From NCBI GenBank assembly GCA_019637265.1, contig JAHBVY010000003.1, forward strand, positions 372,001 to 436,000: a DNA stretch of 64,000 nucleotides, in the 5' to 3' direction. The translations under genes were made by a program, and so were the position numbers. This DNA is from Polyangiaceae bacterium (GTDB lineage: Bacteria; Myxococcota_A; Polyangia; Polyangiales; Polyangiaceae). The notes under the pieces were generated by a model, which saw nothing but the letters and a program-made list of their open reading frames with translations, ran no database searches and was not told where the DNA came from. Below are positions 56,355-64,000 of this stretch, one piece after another (position 1 is the first letter of the stretch; each line of letters begins with the position of its first letter).

Positions 56355-57233
56355 TTATGCAGCCTCACGGGCTGACTGCAACTTCAATTCAAACTCAACT
56401 GGGCTCTCGTAGCCAAGCGTAGAATGCAACCTGCGATCGTTGTAGAAATCGTCAATGTACCTCTCGATCAGGGCTCTCGCTTGGGCGCGCGTGTAGAGCG
56501 TCTCGTGGTCGAGGCACTCGCCCTTGATGGTCGCGAAGAAGCTCTCAGCGACCGCATTGTCCCAGCAGTCGCCCTTCCTGCTCATGCTTACCTCGAAGCC
56601 GTGCCACGCGAGCGCAGCTCGGTAGTCGGCGCTCGCGTACACCGCGCCTCGATCGGAGTGGTGGAGGCAGTCTCGAGGAGGGCGCCGAGCTGCCACAGCG
56701 CGCGCGAGCGCCTCGAGTGCAAGCAGACGATCGTTGTTGGCGCTGGTGGCCCATCCCACGACGCGACGCGAGCACAGGTCGAGGATGGCGGCCAAGTACA
56801 GCCAGCCCTCGTGCGTCCAGACGTACGTCACGTCGGTGACCCACGCCGCGTTGAGTGTGTTGACGTCGAAGCTTCTGCCGAGCACGTTGGCTGCGATCGG
56901 CTCGCTGTGCTTCGAGTCGGTCGTGGCCTTGAACCGGCGTCGACGCTTCACCGAAAGCCCTTCGCGCTTGCGCAGACGAGCCACTCGTCTATGGCTGACA
57001 CGCCATCCCTTCTTCCTCAGTCCGCGGAGAATACGGCGGCTGCCGTAGGTTCCCTTACCTTCGTCGTGGAGCCCCACGATCACCCGAGCAAGGCGGTCAT
57101 CCTCCAGCGCTCGTGGCGATGCAGGGCGCTCGCGCCACGCGTAGAAGCCGCTCTTCGAGACTCCAAGTACCTCGCACATCACTCGAACCGGGAAGCAGGC
57201 CTTCTCCGCGAGGATGAACGTGAACTTGCTCAC
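56355..57233 (-). CDS. IS3-family transposase OrfB, DDE integrase core
   Basis: The 292-residue product carries the DDE triad: Asp134 in WVTDVTYV, Asp194 in HHSDRGAVY and Glu230 in NAVAESFFATIKGE, with an N-terminal HTH_21-like part (LGVSKSGFYAWRERP). It starts at GTG 57233 overlapping the OrfA stop as GTGA. It is normally made as an OrfAB fusion by -1 frameshift on A7 near 57263. The triad and length are intact. Confidence 0.94.
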   Translation of the reverse strand: MSKFTFILAEKACFPVRVMCEVLGVSKSGFYAWRERPASPRALEDDRLARVIVGLHDEGKGTYGSRRILRGLRKKGWRVSHRRVARLRKREGLSVKRRRRFKATTDSKHSEPIAANVLGRSFDVNTLNAAWVTDVTYVWTHEGWLYLAAILDLCSRRVVGWATSANNDRLLALEALARAVAARRPPRDCLHHSDRGAVYASADYRAALAWHGFEVSMSRKGDCWDNAVAESFFATIKGECLDHETLYTRAQARALIERYIDDFYNDRRLHSTLGYESPVEFELKLQSAREAA

Positions 57234-57526
57234 GTCGTCTCCTTCGCGAAGAAGGCCGCCGCTTTTTTTAGTATCTCGCGCTCCATCTCAAGGCGACGCA
57301 CCCGCTTGCGAAGCGCGCCTAGCTCTTCGCGCTCAGCCGTCGTCAGCGTCGCGGTAGGTGTCGGGCTCGCGTCTGCCTCCGCTCGCTTCACCCATTCGCG
57401 CAGTGAACCTTCGGTCAGATCCAGGTCCTTGGCGACCTGCGCAAGGCTTCGATCGCCGCGCTCGCAGAGGCGAACCGCATCCGCCTTGAACTCAGCCGTA
57501 AATGTCCGTCGTTTTCGTCGTGCCAT
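57230..57526 (-). CDS. IS3-family transposase OrfA
   Basis: The 98-residue OrfA has a basic N-terminus (MARRKRRTFTAEFKADAVRL), a helix-turn-helix (SLAQVAKDLDLTEGSLREWVK) and a leucine-zipper-like helix (EELGALRKRVRRLEMEREILKK) used for dimerisation. The run CTA-AAA-AAA-GCG near the end is a -1 slip site joining it to OrfB. Confidence 0.93.
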   Translation of the reverse strand: MARRKRRTFTAEFKADAVRLCERGDRSLAQVAKDLDLTEGSLREWVKRAEADASPTPTATLTTAEREELGALRKRVRRLEMEREILKKAAAFFAKETT

Positions 57527-57728
57527 GGTCTACTCCTCGCGCATTCAAGCGCATTTCGGGAGTGTCCACAAAACCGGGATCAGCCCAAGTCCCGCATGCA
57601 TGTGCACGTCCGGTCCGGCGATGGCGAGGCGAAATTCTGGCTTGAACCGTTTGTCCAGTTGGCGAAGAATTATCGGTACACGCCCCAGCAGATCCGTCAG
57701 ATTCAAGGCATTGTAGAGGCACGTCGAG

Positions 57729-57995
57729 ATGAGCTCACAACCGCATGGGAAAAGCACTTCAGCCATCGAGGTGACTGATATCTCCCCGCACGGGATTTGG
57801 GTGTTGGCTCGAGGGGAGGAGGTCTTCCTTCCCTATGAGACCTTCCCTTGGTTCAAGAGGGGCACGGTAGAGGCCGTGCTCAACGTCGAGGAACAGTCGC
57901 CTGGTCGCTACTACTGGCCCGATTTGGATATCGATCTGAGCTTGGACATCATGAAGCACCCTGAGAAGTACCCACTTACATTCGAGCGGTCGTAG
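57729..57995 (+). CDS. DUF2442 protein, predicted antitoxin partner of DUF4160
   Basis: The 88-residue product contains the DUF2442 signature ISPHGIWVLARGEEVFLPYETFPWF and YYWPDLDIDLSLDIMKHPEKYPL. The start at 57729 overlaps the end of the DUF4160 frame by 50 bases; GTG 57771 is an alternative. DUF4160-DUF2442 neighbours are predicted toxin-antitoxin pairs. Here the partner is broken by an IS, while this gene is intact. Confidence 0.82.
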   Translation: MSSQPHGKSTSAIEVTDISPHGIWVLARGEEVFLPYETFPWFKRGTVEAVLNVEEQSPGRYYWPDLDIDLSLDIMKHPEKYPLTFERS

Positions 57996-58060
57996 GATGA
58001 CTCTAGAGTTGCTCCCGATCACGGTGGCGGCAAACTGATCGGCGCTCTTGACAGGCTCAC

Positions 58061-58120
58061 GGGCACTTAGGCCATCTCATGGGCACTTAGGCCATCTCAT
58101 GGGCACTTAGGCCATCTCAC
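58061..58120. repeat. 20-bp tandem repeat, three copies plus partial
   Basis: GGGCACTTAGGCCATCTCAT occurs at 58061, 58081 and 58101 (last base C), followed by a partial GGGCACCTGGGCC. The TCA of the last unit provides the stop codon of the minus-strand gene at 58117. The period is not a multiple of three, so the array is outside the coding region. Confidence 0.9.
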
Positions 58121-58893
58121 GGGCACCTGGGCCCCGGCCCGGTGCAGCAGCTGGGCCCGCCTGCGGCGCAGTCTGTGCTCCACTGGCAGCTGCTGAGGCA
58201 GAACTGCCAGGCGCTGGAGCCGCAGCAGCGCCAGTTGCTGCCTGCTCGGTACTCGCAGGCGCTGGCGGGCTTGAGCCCGCACTCTGCGGGGTAGCTGCAG
58301 TCCAGCTGACAGACACGCTGCGAGCAGCCGTCGCAGCCGGTGGAGTCGGTCTCGCCTGGAGCGCACTCACCTTGGGCACCGCAGCCGCTCCACGCGCCCC
58401 AGGTGCAGCTGCTGGTGCAAGTGCGGAGCCGCACACCGCAGTTGCCGCAGGGCTCAGTCTCGTCTTCACCAGGATCACATTCGCCGCAGGGAGCGGTGCC
58501 GCCCGCGCCACCCGCACCCGTGCCACCCGCACCGCCAGCGCCGGAGCCACCAGAGCCGCTCACAGCGCCCGCGCCACCGACGGCACCACCCGCGCCTCCC
58601 GCCCCTGCGACTCCGCCGGAGCCGCCCACCGCACCGCCAAACCCCCCGCTCCCCCCCCAAGCGGTGTTACCGGTGCCCCCGTTCCCACCGGATGGCGAGC
58701 CCGCCGCGCCGCCGTCACCCGCGGTGCCCGCCGAGCTGGCTCCCGCGGAGGCGTCGAAGTCCGTATCCACCGTGGCGATCTCGCCGCCCTCGGCGCAGGC
58801 ACCCAGCGCGACCGCGGCGATCAACGCCCACGCCGGGAGGGACCGAACGATCGGGCTGTTGGCCGAACCGGCTGACGTGAGCGAAGGGCGCAT
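58117..58893 (-). CDS. Gly-rich lipoprotein with Cys-rich C-terminal domain
   Basis: The 258-residue product has signal AALIAAVALGACAE-like features (WALIAAVALGACAEGG) and a long Gly/Ala/Ser repeat region (residues 45-130). The C-terminal domain is Cys-rich: CGECDPGEDETEPCGNCGVRLRTC, SSCTWGAWSGCGAQGECAPGE, CDGCSQRVCQLDC. This pattern, with repeated CGxCG and W-GxWxxC, is known in secreted proteins of myxobacteria. It is likely surface exposed. Function unknown. Confidence 0.78.
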   Translation of the reverse strand: MRPSLTSAGSANSPIVRSLPAWALIAAVALGACAEGGEIATVDTDFDASAGASSAGTAGDGGAAGSPSGGNGGTGNTAWGGSGGFGGAVGGSGGVAGAGGAGGAVGGAGAVSGSGGSGAGGAGGTGAGGAGGTAPCGECDPGEDETEPCGNCGVRLRTCTSSCTWGAWSGCGAQGECAPGETDSTGCDGCSQRVCQLDCSYPAECGLKPASACEYRAGSNWRCCGSSAWQFCLSSCQWSTDCAAGGPSCCTGPGPRCP

Positions 58894-58977
58894 GGCTCAT
58901 CTTACCTCAGCGGGCGCTCGGCGCGTAGCGGGGAAGCGCTGGGCAGGGCTCCGTGCGCGTCCTTGGCCGAGGATCAT

Positions 58978-58996
58978 GGGTTTGGGGGTTTGCCTG
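58978..58996 (+). repeat. Dispersed G-rich repeat, copy h
   Basis: GGGTTTGGGGGTTTGCCTG, matching copy g at 44755 in the TTTGCCTG branch. Confidence 0.6.
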
Positions 58997-59164
58997 TCTC
59001 GAGCCGCGCGGCGCCGCCAGGGCTGTGCCCCGCTCGGTCACTTGGATCGCCTCGGTCACTCATACACCGCGTTCGCGCCGCGCCTCTCCCAAGAGCAGGA
59101 GCCGGCGTCATGACCCTGCAGCGTCATCACCGCGCGCGCCGCGTGAGCGGCGTCTGGCCACGGT

Positions 59165-59390
59165 GAGATTCCACGCGGCAGAACCTGCGGCTCGAGCGGC
59201 CCGTTCTGAGATTCCGCGCGGCAGAACCGTCACCCACCGCGCCCCGTTCTGAGATTCCGCGTGGCAGAACCAGCCAGCTACTGCCGCGGGCGAACCGGAG
59301 ACAGCGTCCATCCCAAGATTTTCCGCGCGGCGGAGCGCGCTCGCGAGCTCGACCGCGGCGCCTGCGCCGGAGATTCCACGCGGCAGAACC
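59165..59390. repeat. Stem-loop direct repeats in intergenic region
   Basis: GAGATTCC(A/G)CG(C/T)GGCAGAAC occurs at 59165, 59208, 59251 and 59370, with a degenerate copy near 59315. The first three are 43 bp apart. In the second and third the preceding GTTCTG pairs with CAGAAC, forming a stem of six. The 593-bp stretch 58894-59486 otherwise contains no gene. Confidence 0.75.
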
Positions 59391-59486
59391 CGCAGATTCT
59401 ACGTACGGGTCGCGAAAGGGCGCAAAAGCCTGCGCGCGGACGATTGGGCGTCGACGAGTCTGAAGATGGGTGTTAGGAGCTGGCTC

Positions 59487-60065
59487 GTGGCTACCAAGAA
59501 GCGAATCGTCTGGCCTGAAACCGCGTTCTCTCGTGCACCCGCCCTCGGCGCTAACGACGCCGTGGCGATCGGGCGCGTCGTCTACCAGCATTTCCCGCAC
59601 ACCTCCGTCCCGGAGATCGTGAAGAGCGAGCAGCTGAACCTCACGTCCATGACCTTGAACCGCTGTCTCGCTGCCTACCGGGTGGCGACGGAGCTCGGTG
59701 AGGGCAACTGGGAGCACCTCTCCTTCGCCATGCTCCGCACGCTGGATTCGCTCGCGGAGCGGCAGCAGGCGCAGGTGGCGAAGCGCGCGTCGAAGGAGAA
59801 GTGGTCAGCTCACCAGCTGCAAGCTGAGGTCGCGCGCCTGAACAAGCAGAAGAAGGGGAAGCGGCGCGGTCGCCCGGCGCTCCCGAGCATCGTGCGCGCG
59901 GTGAACCAGCTCACCAGTTTTGCGGCGTCTCCGCGTGGCATCGGGGCCAGCCTCGATTCAATCCCGGAGCTCACGCCGGATCAGGCGGGGCGCCTACGCC
60001 AGGCGACGCAGGCGCTTCAGGCTGAGCTGAGGAGCCTGGATAGCCGCCTCAGGCAGGCGCTGTAG
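59487..60065 (+). CDS. Hypothetical protein, basic and helical
   Basis: GTG 59487 with TTAGGAG upstream gives 192 residues; an ATG 21 bases earlier is also in frame but lacks a clear site. The N-terminal half has helical segments (AVAIGRVVYQHF, SVPEIVKSEQLNL) and the C-terminal half is basic (AEVARLNKQKKGKRRGRP), ending in heptad-like ATQALQAELRSLDSRLRQAL. Nucleic-acid binding is possible. No family recognised. Confidence 0.55.
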   Translation: MATKKRIVWPETAFSRAPALGANDAVAIGRVVYQHFPHTSVPEIVKSEQLNLTSMTLNRCLAAYRVATELGEGNWEHLSFAMLRTLDSLAERQQAQVAKRASKEKWSAHQLQAEVARLNKQKKGKRRGRPALPSIVRAVNQLTSFAASPRGIGASLDSIPELTPDQAGRLRQATQALQAELRSLDSRLRQAL

Positions 60066-60112
60066 AGAGCGCCGCCACCAGGTCGCGCTCTGCAAAATGA
60101 GGCGATGATCGT

Positions 60113-60137
60113 GGGCGGGTTTGAAACCCGCCCCTAC
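60113..60137. repeat. REP-like palindrome 5
   Basis: GGGCGGGTTTGAAACCCGCCC followed by CTAC, identical to palindrome 1 at 29137. Confidence 0.9.
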
Positions 60138-60181
60138 AGGATTGGCGCCGCACGTCGGGAGCCGGCGCGTCCTGGGTGCAT

Positions 60182-60268
60182 GGTCAGGGCGCCATCCTAG
60201 CACGTGTTCGGCGTCGGGCGTCGGATGGTCCGCGCCCTTCAGGCATGTGGTCAGGGTGCCATCCTAGC
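60182..60268. repeat. 20-bp direct repeat, two copies
   Basis: GGTCAGGG(C/T)GCCATCCTAGC at 60182-60201 and 60249-60268 differ at one base. The second overlaps the stop codon of the LysR gene. Confidence 0.85.
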
Positions 60269-61202
60269 GTGGGTTCTGCGCCTCGCGGTGGCCGCGGCGG
60301 GTCCAGGGCTGCGCCGCGAGGTGGCTCATCAGGTGCTCGCGGAAGGCGCGCACCTTCGCCGAGAGCTGCCGTGCCGTGGGGTAAACCAGGTACAGCGCGC
60401 CGAGGATAGCGGTGTTTTCGCTCAAGAGCTGCGTCAGGCGCCCGGCGGTGACGTCCTGCGCCACGATGAAGCTCGGGAGCTGGGCCACCCCGGCGTGCGC
60501 TAGCGCGGCGCTGCGGAGGAACGCGAAGTCCCTGCCATAGAGCCCCCCGTGGACCTCCATTTCGAGGAGCCCCTCCGGGCCCTCCACGGTCCAACGGTGG
60601 GGCGCTGATTGTCCACGAAAGAGCAGGCACTCGTGCGCCGCGAGGTCGCTCAGCGTGAGCAGCGCGGGACGCCCCGCGAGGTACTCCGGGCTCGCGAAGA
60701 TCCCGAACTCCACGTCAGAGAGCTTGGTGGCGATCAGCGAAGAGTCCGCCAGTCGCCCCGCGCGCAGCGCGACGTCGAAGCCCTCCTCCACCAAGTTCAC
60801 CGTGCGCTGCGTGATCTCCACCTCCACCTCCACCTCTTGGTGCAGCTCACGGAAGCTCCGTAGAATTTCCCCCAGGTAACTCACCCCGAAGTCGATGGGC
60901 GCCGTCACGCGCAAGAGGCCGCGCGGGACGTCTTGATCATCGCTCACGCTGCGCGCCGCCTCCTCGAGGTCGTCCATGGCCTTGGACACCCGCTCGAAGA
61001 ACGACGCGCCCACCTCCGTCAGGCGGAGCTGCCGCGTGGTGCGGTGGATGAGGCGCGCGCCCAGCTCTTGCTCGAGCCGCGTCACGCGCCGGCTCACGGT
61101 GCTCTTGGGGATCCGTAGGCGCTCGCCCGCCGCGGTGAAGCTGCCGGTCTTCACCACCTGGATGAAGACCTCCACGCCGCTCAGGTCCATTGCTCCCGCC
61201 AT
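60264..61202 (-). CDS. LysR-type transcriptional regulator
   Basis: The 312-residue product is a LysR regulator with HTH (FIQVVKTGSFTAAGERLRIPKSTVSRRVTRLEQELG, residues 13-48) and effector domain (residues 94-300, RVTAPIDFGVSYLGEI, FDVALRAGRLADSSLIA). It follows the amidohydrolase gene by 34 bp on the same strand and may regulate it. Start choice is between ATG 61202 and 61190. The stop lies in the 20-bp repeat. Confidence 0.9.
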   Translation of the reverse strand: MAGAMDLSGVEVFIQVVKTGSFTAAGERLRIPKSTVSRRVTRLEQELGARLIHRTTRQLRLTEVGASFFERVSKAMDDLEEAARSVSDDQDVPRGLLRVTAPIDFGVSYLGEILRSFRELHQEVEVEVEITQRTVNLVEEGFDVALRAGRLADSSLIATKLSDVEFGIFASPEYLAGRPALLTLSDLAAHECLLFRGQSAPHRWTVEGPEGLLEMEVHGGLYGRDFAFLRSAALAHAGVAQLPSFIVAQDVTAGRLTQLLSENTAILGALYLVYPTARQLSAKVRAFREHLMSHLAAQPWTRRGHREAQNPR

Positions 61203-61236
61203 GGCTCAGCGCTTGCCTCCGCTCAGCAACCCGCGC

Positions 61237-62991
61237 TCAGCACCCAGCGCGCAGGAGCCGCCCGGGTAGCTCACCCGTCAGCTGACCGTTCTTGGTGATG
61301 GCGGTGCCGTGCACCAAGGTGGCGCGGTAACCCTCCGCGTCTTGCAGGAGGCGCTTGCCCCCCGCTGGCAAGTCCTCCACCAGCCGCGGGCGGCGGAGCC
61401 GCAGGCCCTCGAAGTCGATCACGTTGAGGTCAGCGCGCTTACCTACCTCGAGCGTGCCGCGATCCGTCAGGCCCACGTAGCGCGCCGTGTCGTGCGCGAG
61501 CATTTGCACCACGCGCTCCAGAGATAGGCCACTATCCTGCCGATCTCGCGCCCAGTGGCTCAGCATGAAGGTGGGGAAGCTCGCGTCGCAGATGGTGCCG
61601 ACGTGCGCCCCGCCGTCGCTCAAGCCGGGCAAGGCCAGCGGGTTATGCAGCATCGTCTTCACGTTGTTCAGATCGAAGTCGATGTAGTTGTAGAGCGGGA
61701 AGTAGAGGAGCTCCTTGCCGTCGCTCTCGAGCAGCGCGTCGTACACGGCGGACAGCGCGCTCACGCCGCGCGCCTTGCCCTCGTAGTAGAGCGAGTCTTC
61801 CAGCTTGGGCTCATAGTCAGGGTACTCACCCAAACGGAACAGGCGGAGTGACACGAAGTCCAGGTTGGCGAGCAGCTTGTCGGCCAGCGGTGGGATGGGG
61901 CTGCCGTCGCCGGCGACGGGCTCCGACTGCTCGGAGAGCAGCCGCGCCTTGAACGCCGGGTCGCGCATCGCCTTCACGCGCTCCGCGAGCGGCAGGTGGG
62001 AGATGGCCTTGTAGCTGGGGAAGCCCATGAAGGGGTGGAAGGTGGCCTCCAGCCCGAGCATCACGCCGATGGCGCGCGCCGCCACCTGGACGTGGATGGG
62101 GACGCCGGCGCTCGCGGAGCGCTCGCAGCGCTCGAGGATACGGCGCCACTGGGTGGGGTCGTTGTCCCGTTGGAGCAGGGACACGCTCACGTGGTGCCCA
62201 CGGGCGGCCTTGGCCATCTCCTCGATGACGTCGAACTCCCCGTCGAAGCGCTCGAGAGAAATATCCATGTCGAAATCACTGACGGCCTGCAGCACGCCGT
62301 GGCCGAGCGGCTGGATGGCGCGGGCGATGCCGGTGAGCTCGCGCGCCGTCGCCTCCGCCGCGGGGGTGGGGCTGCCGTCCTTCGAGCGGTGGTTGTCCGT
62401 GCGACCGGTGCTGAAGCCGAAGGCGCCCGCCTCCACCGCCTCACGCACGAGCGCCGCCATCTTCGCGACGTCGTCCTCCGTGGCGACCTCGCTCGCCAGC
62501 GCGCGCTCGCCCATCACGTAGACGCGCAGGGCGTCGTGGGTCGCCATCAGGCCGTAGTCCATGGCGTGCGGGAAATCGACGGCCTGCATGTACTCTTGGA
62601 AGGTCTCCCAGCGCCAGTTGATGCCCTCCGCCAGCGCGGTGCCCGGGATGTCCTCCACCCCCTCCATCAGCTCGATCAGCCGCTCGCGATCTTGTTTCCG
62701 CACGGGAGCGAAGCCGACGCCGCAGCTGCCCATGATGCAGGTGGTCACGCCGTGCAGCGACGAAGGCGCGAGATCCGCATCCCAGGACACCTGACCATCG
62801 TAGTGCGTGTGGATGTCGACGAAGCCGGGGGTCACGATGGCGCCCTCCGCGTCCAGCGTCTCCTTCGCGCTCCCGCTGCACTCGCCGATCTCCACGATGC
62901 GGCCCGCCTCGATGCCGATGTTGGCGCGGCGGCGTCCCGCGCCGGTGCCGTCCACCACGGTGCCGCCCACGATCTTCAGATCAAAAGCCAT
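61237..62991 (-). CDS. D-aminoacylase-type amidohydrolase
   Basis: The 584-residue enzyme is an amidohydrolase of the N-acyl-D-amino-acid deacylase group. Metal-binding and fold motifs are [33 protein letters not shown], and [27 protein letters not shown] ends the beta-sandwich part. The substrate, perhaps an N-acyl-D-amino acid or related amide, is not fixed by sequence. It is probably cotranscribed with the LysR gene. Confidence 0.88.
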   Translation of the reverse strand: MAFDLKIVGGTVVDGTGAGRRRANIGIEAGRIVEIGECSGSAKETLDAEGAIVTPGFVDIHTHYDGQVSWDADLAPSSLHGVTTCIMGSCGVGFAPVRKQDRERLIELMEGVEDIPGTALAEGINWRWETFQEYMQAVDFPHAMDYGLMATHDALRVYVMGERALASEVATEDDVAKMAALVREAVEAGAFGFSTGRTDNHRSKDGSPTPAAEATARELTGIARAIQPLGHGVLQAVSDFDMDISLERFDGEFDVIEEMAKAARGHHVSVSLLQRDNDPTQWRRILERCERSASAGVPIHVQVAARAIGVMLGLEATFHPFMGFPSYKAISHLPLAERVKAMRDPAFKARLLSEQSEPVAGDGSPIPPLADKLLANLDFVSLRLFRLGEYPDYEPKLEDSLYYEGKARGVSALSAVYDALLESDGKELLYFPLYNYIDFDLNNVKTMLHNPLALPGLSDGGAHVGTICDASFPTFMLSHWARDRQDSGLSLERVVQMLAHDTARYVGLTDRGTLEVGKRADLNVIDFEGLRLRRPRLVEDLPAGGKRLLQDAEGYRATLVHGTAITKNGQLTGELPGRLLRAGC

Positions 62992-63065
62992 GGCCGCAAT
63001 CTAGCACGGCCAGGCCGAGCGCCCGACGCCTTCCGGCGTAGACCAGGTCGGGCTCGTCTCAAGGA

Positions 63066-63086
63066 TTTTTAGGGGGTTTGGCAGCG
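63066..63086 (+). repeat. Dispersed G-rich repeat, copy i
   Basis: TTTTTAGGGGGTTTGGCAGC followed by G, in the intergenic region between the GMC oxidoreductase and amidohydrolase genes. Confidence 0.65.
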
Positions 63087-63177
63087 CGCTCTGGTGCCTG
63101 ACCATCTAGGCAAGCGCCCTCACGGCAGCGCACGGCCACACCTCCTTGAAGAGCTCAGCCCGCGACGTCGGTCGCGC

Positions 63178-64000
63178 TCACGAATGGGGCGCGGTGGGCA
63201 AATCGCCCAGGCGGCGGCTGATGAGGTCACACATGGCCATGATGGTGGCTTGCGGGTTCACGGCGCTCGGGCTGGGGAAGATGCTGGCGTCGCAGATGTA
63301 GAGGTTCTCTAACCCTTTCACGCGTCCGCGGTCGTCCACCACGCCCTCGTCACCCTCGCTCATACGGCAGGAGCCGAACACGTGGTTCATCGTCATCTGC
63401 AGGTGCCGCGCGCCGATGCGCGGGCTCAGGAGCTGCTCGGTGTCGGTCAGCGTCTTCAGCTCATCGGCCACCACTGGGATCCCCGTGTGCACGTAGCGCG
63501 CGCCGATGCCGAGCAGCCCATCCGCGGCGCGCTTCATGCCGCGCAGCACCGGCCGCGCTTCGGTGTCGGGGATCCACAGCTTCATGTCGGGCATGCCGTT
63601 TCGCTTCGCGCGCACCCGCCCCGTGACGTTCGCGCGGTAAACCAGGGCGATCACGGTCGCATACTTGAGCTCCGGCAGCTTCTCCAGGAAGCGCAGCCCC
63701 ACGTCACCCCAGCGCACCATGAGCACGCTGGGTGACGCCCACAGGCTCTCGTACTTGAGCCCCAAGATGTCCTCGCTGATCGCGCCCCAACCCTGCGTGG
63801 CGCCTATCCAAGGATCCACCACTTCGTCAAGTACACCGACCATCCCGCCGCCCACGTGGGCGAACAGCGTGGCGCCCACGCGGTCGCTCGGGTTGATGCC
63901 GCTCATCTGCAAGATGACCGGCGTGTGCATGGTGCCGGCGGCCATCACCACGGTGTTCGCGCGCACGCGGAACTTCCCCACCGGGCGCCTCCCCACCGGG
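63178..64000 (-). CDS. GMC oxidoreductase, N-terminal part missing
   Basis: Only the C-terminal part is in the window; the gene runs beyond 64000. GMC enzymes are FAD-dependent alcohol or sugar oxidases and dehydrogenases. Visible features include VVMAAGTMHTPVILQMSGI (part of the FAD domain), HVFGSCRMSEGDEGVVDDRGRVKGL (shown in part) and NLYICDASIFPSPSAVNPQATIMAM, the FAD-closing C-terminal motif. Substrate unknown. Downstream is the amidohydrolase gene on the same strand. Confidence 0.9.
   Translation of the reverse strand, partial: PVGRRPVGKFRVRANTVVMAAGTMHTPVILQMSGINPSDRVGATLFAHVGGGMVGVLDEVVDPWIGATQGWGAISEDILGLKYESLWASPSVLMVRWGDVGLRFLEKLPELKYATVIALVYRANVTGRVRAKRNGMPDMKLWIPDTEARPVLRGMKRAADGLLGIGARYVHTGIPVVADELKTLTDTEQLLSPRIGARHLQMTMNHVFGSCRMSEGDEGVVDDRGRVKGLENLYICDASIFPSPSAVNPQATIMAMCDLISRRLGDLPTAPHS

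Larger units (their letters stand above)
56324..57587 (-). mobile_element. Complete IS3-family insertion sequence, 1264 bp
   Basis: Terminal inverted repeats of 26 bp match in 23 positions: left at 56324 begins TGGGCCGATCCCGATTTGG, right at 57562-57587 reversed begins TGGGCTGATCCCGGTTTTG. Ends are TG...CA. The 3-bp direct duplication AGT flanks both sides (56321-56323 and 57588-57590). Inside are two overlapping transposase frames on the minus strand with an A7 frameshift site. All these are standard IS3-family features. Intact ends and frames suggest recent insertion. Confidence 0.93.
56263..57778 (+). pseudogene. DUF4160 gene interrupted by IS3-family element
   Basis: GTG 56263 opens VSPTIFTERGYRFFFFSLEE, the DUF4160 N-terminus. 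The frame breaks at the IS (56324-57587) and resumes at 57591 as SRMHVHVRSGDGEAKFW and continues to the stop at 57778. Removing the IS and one copy of the AGT target duplication restores an uninterrupted 82-codon gene, with GAG-TCC-CGC joined exactly in frame. DUF4160 proteins are small and often lie beside DUF2442, in pairs predicted to be toxin-antitoxin. The interrupted copy is probably not functional. Confidence 0.88.

Noticed and set aside
58340-59113. Pro/Ala-rich 257-residue plus-strand frame
   Set aside because: It mirrors the Gly-rich repeat region of the minus-strand lipoprotein; Gly codons read as Pro on the other strand.

Overview
The window is high-GC bacterial DNA, dense with genes on both strands. 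It most likely comes from a Myxococcota chromosome, of Polyangiales type. This is inference from gene content: many secreted lipoproteins with Gly/Ser-rich linkers after the lipid cysteine, a fused isobutyryl-CoA mutase, a paired PilT-like ATPase operon, an IgGFc-binding-domain lipoprotein, and regulatory operons mixing sigma factors with zinc-finger anti-sigma proteins. No rRNA, tRNA, prophage or integrative element was seen. One complete IS3-family insertion sequence is present.

Layout. 1-9607: truncated sulfatase-like lipoprotein, lipoprotein, RlmN, two tandem PilT-family ATPases, cytidine deaminase, and two adjacent paralogous envelope proteins whose shared modules are in swapped order. 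10242-14434: two large convergent secreted proteins separated by a strong terminator hairpin. 14647-23867: ProS overlapping a plant-like cystathionine gamma-synthase, a large propeller-like lipoprotein, a small lipoprotein, and IcmF. 23873-27411: siroheme sulfite reductase operon (DUF2849, reductase, DUF934) divergent from a LysR regulator, with a clear palindromic operator between them. 27531-29029: adenine/cytosine-N DNA methyltransferase followed by a PD-(D/E)XK nuclease, a candidate type II restriction-modification operon. 29383-36820: lipoproteins, DapD, Ndk, a double-hotdog protein and cystathionine beta-synthase. 36825-44013: mdh, sucC, sucD, then an RpoH-like sigma, an ECF sigma, its zinc-finger anti-sigma and an envelope protein, all on the minus strand. 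44323-51295: mostly envelope lipoproteins, a methyltransferase, and a two-gene HTH/ImmA-peptidase plus PIN module bounded by near-identical direct repeats. 51530-54480: AhcY and Icd. 54706-58120: CRISPR-like hairpin repeats, a triheme lipoprotein, and a DUF4160-DUF2442 pair whose first gene is split by the IS. 58117-64000: Cys-rich lipoprotein, hypothetical gene, LysR, D-aminoacylase-type amidohydrolase and a truncated GMC oxidoreductase.

Central metabolism is well represented: TCA-cycle genes (icd, sucCD, mdh) and a sulfur-amino-acid set (sulfite reductase, cystathionine gamma-synthase, cystathionine beta-synthase, AhcY) that together cover sulfite to sulfide, cysteine to homocysteine, and recycling of S-adenosylhomocysteine.

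The main unusual signals are repeats and small modules rather than a large defence island: (i) a dispersed G-rich element with core TTTTGGGGGTT(T/G)G in at least fourteen places and both orientations, once as a 95-bp inverted-repeat element; (ii) REP-like palindromes that often supply or overlap stop codons; (iii) the repeat-bounded HTH-ImmA/PIN module; (iv) an IS insertion that can be reversed on paper to restore an intact DUF4160 gene; (v) the module-swapped paralog pair. All family assignments come from reading motifs by eye; no database search was run.
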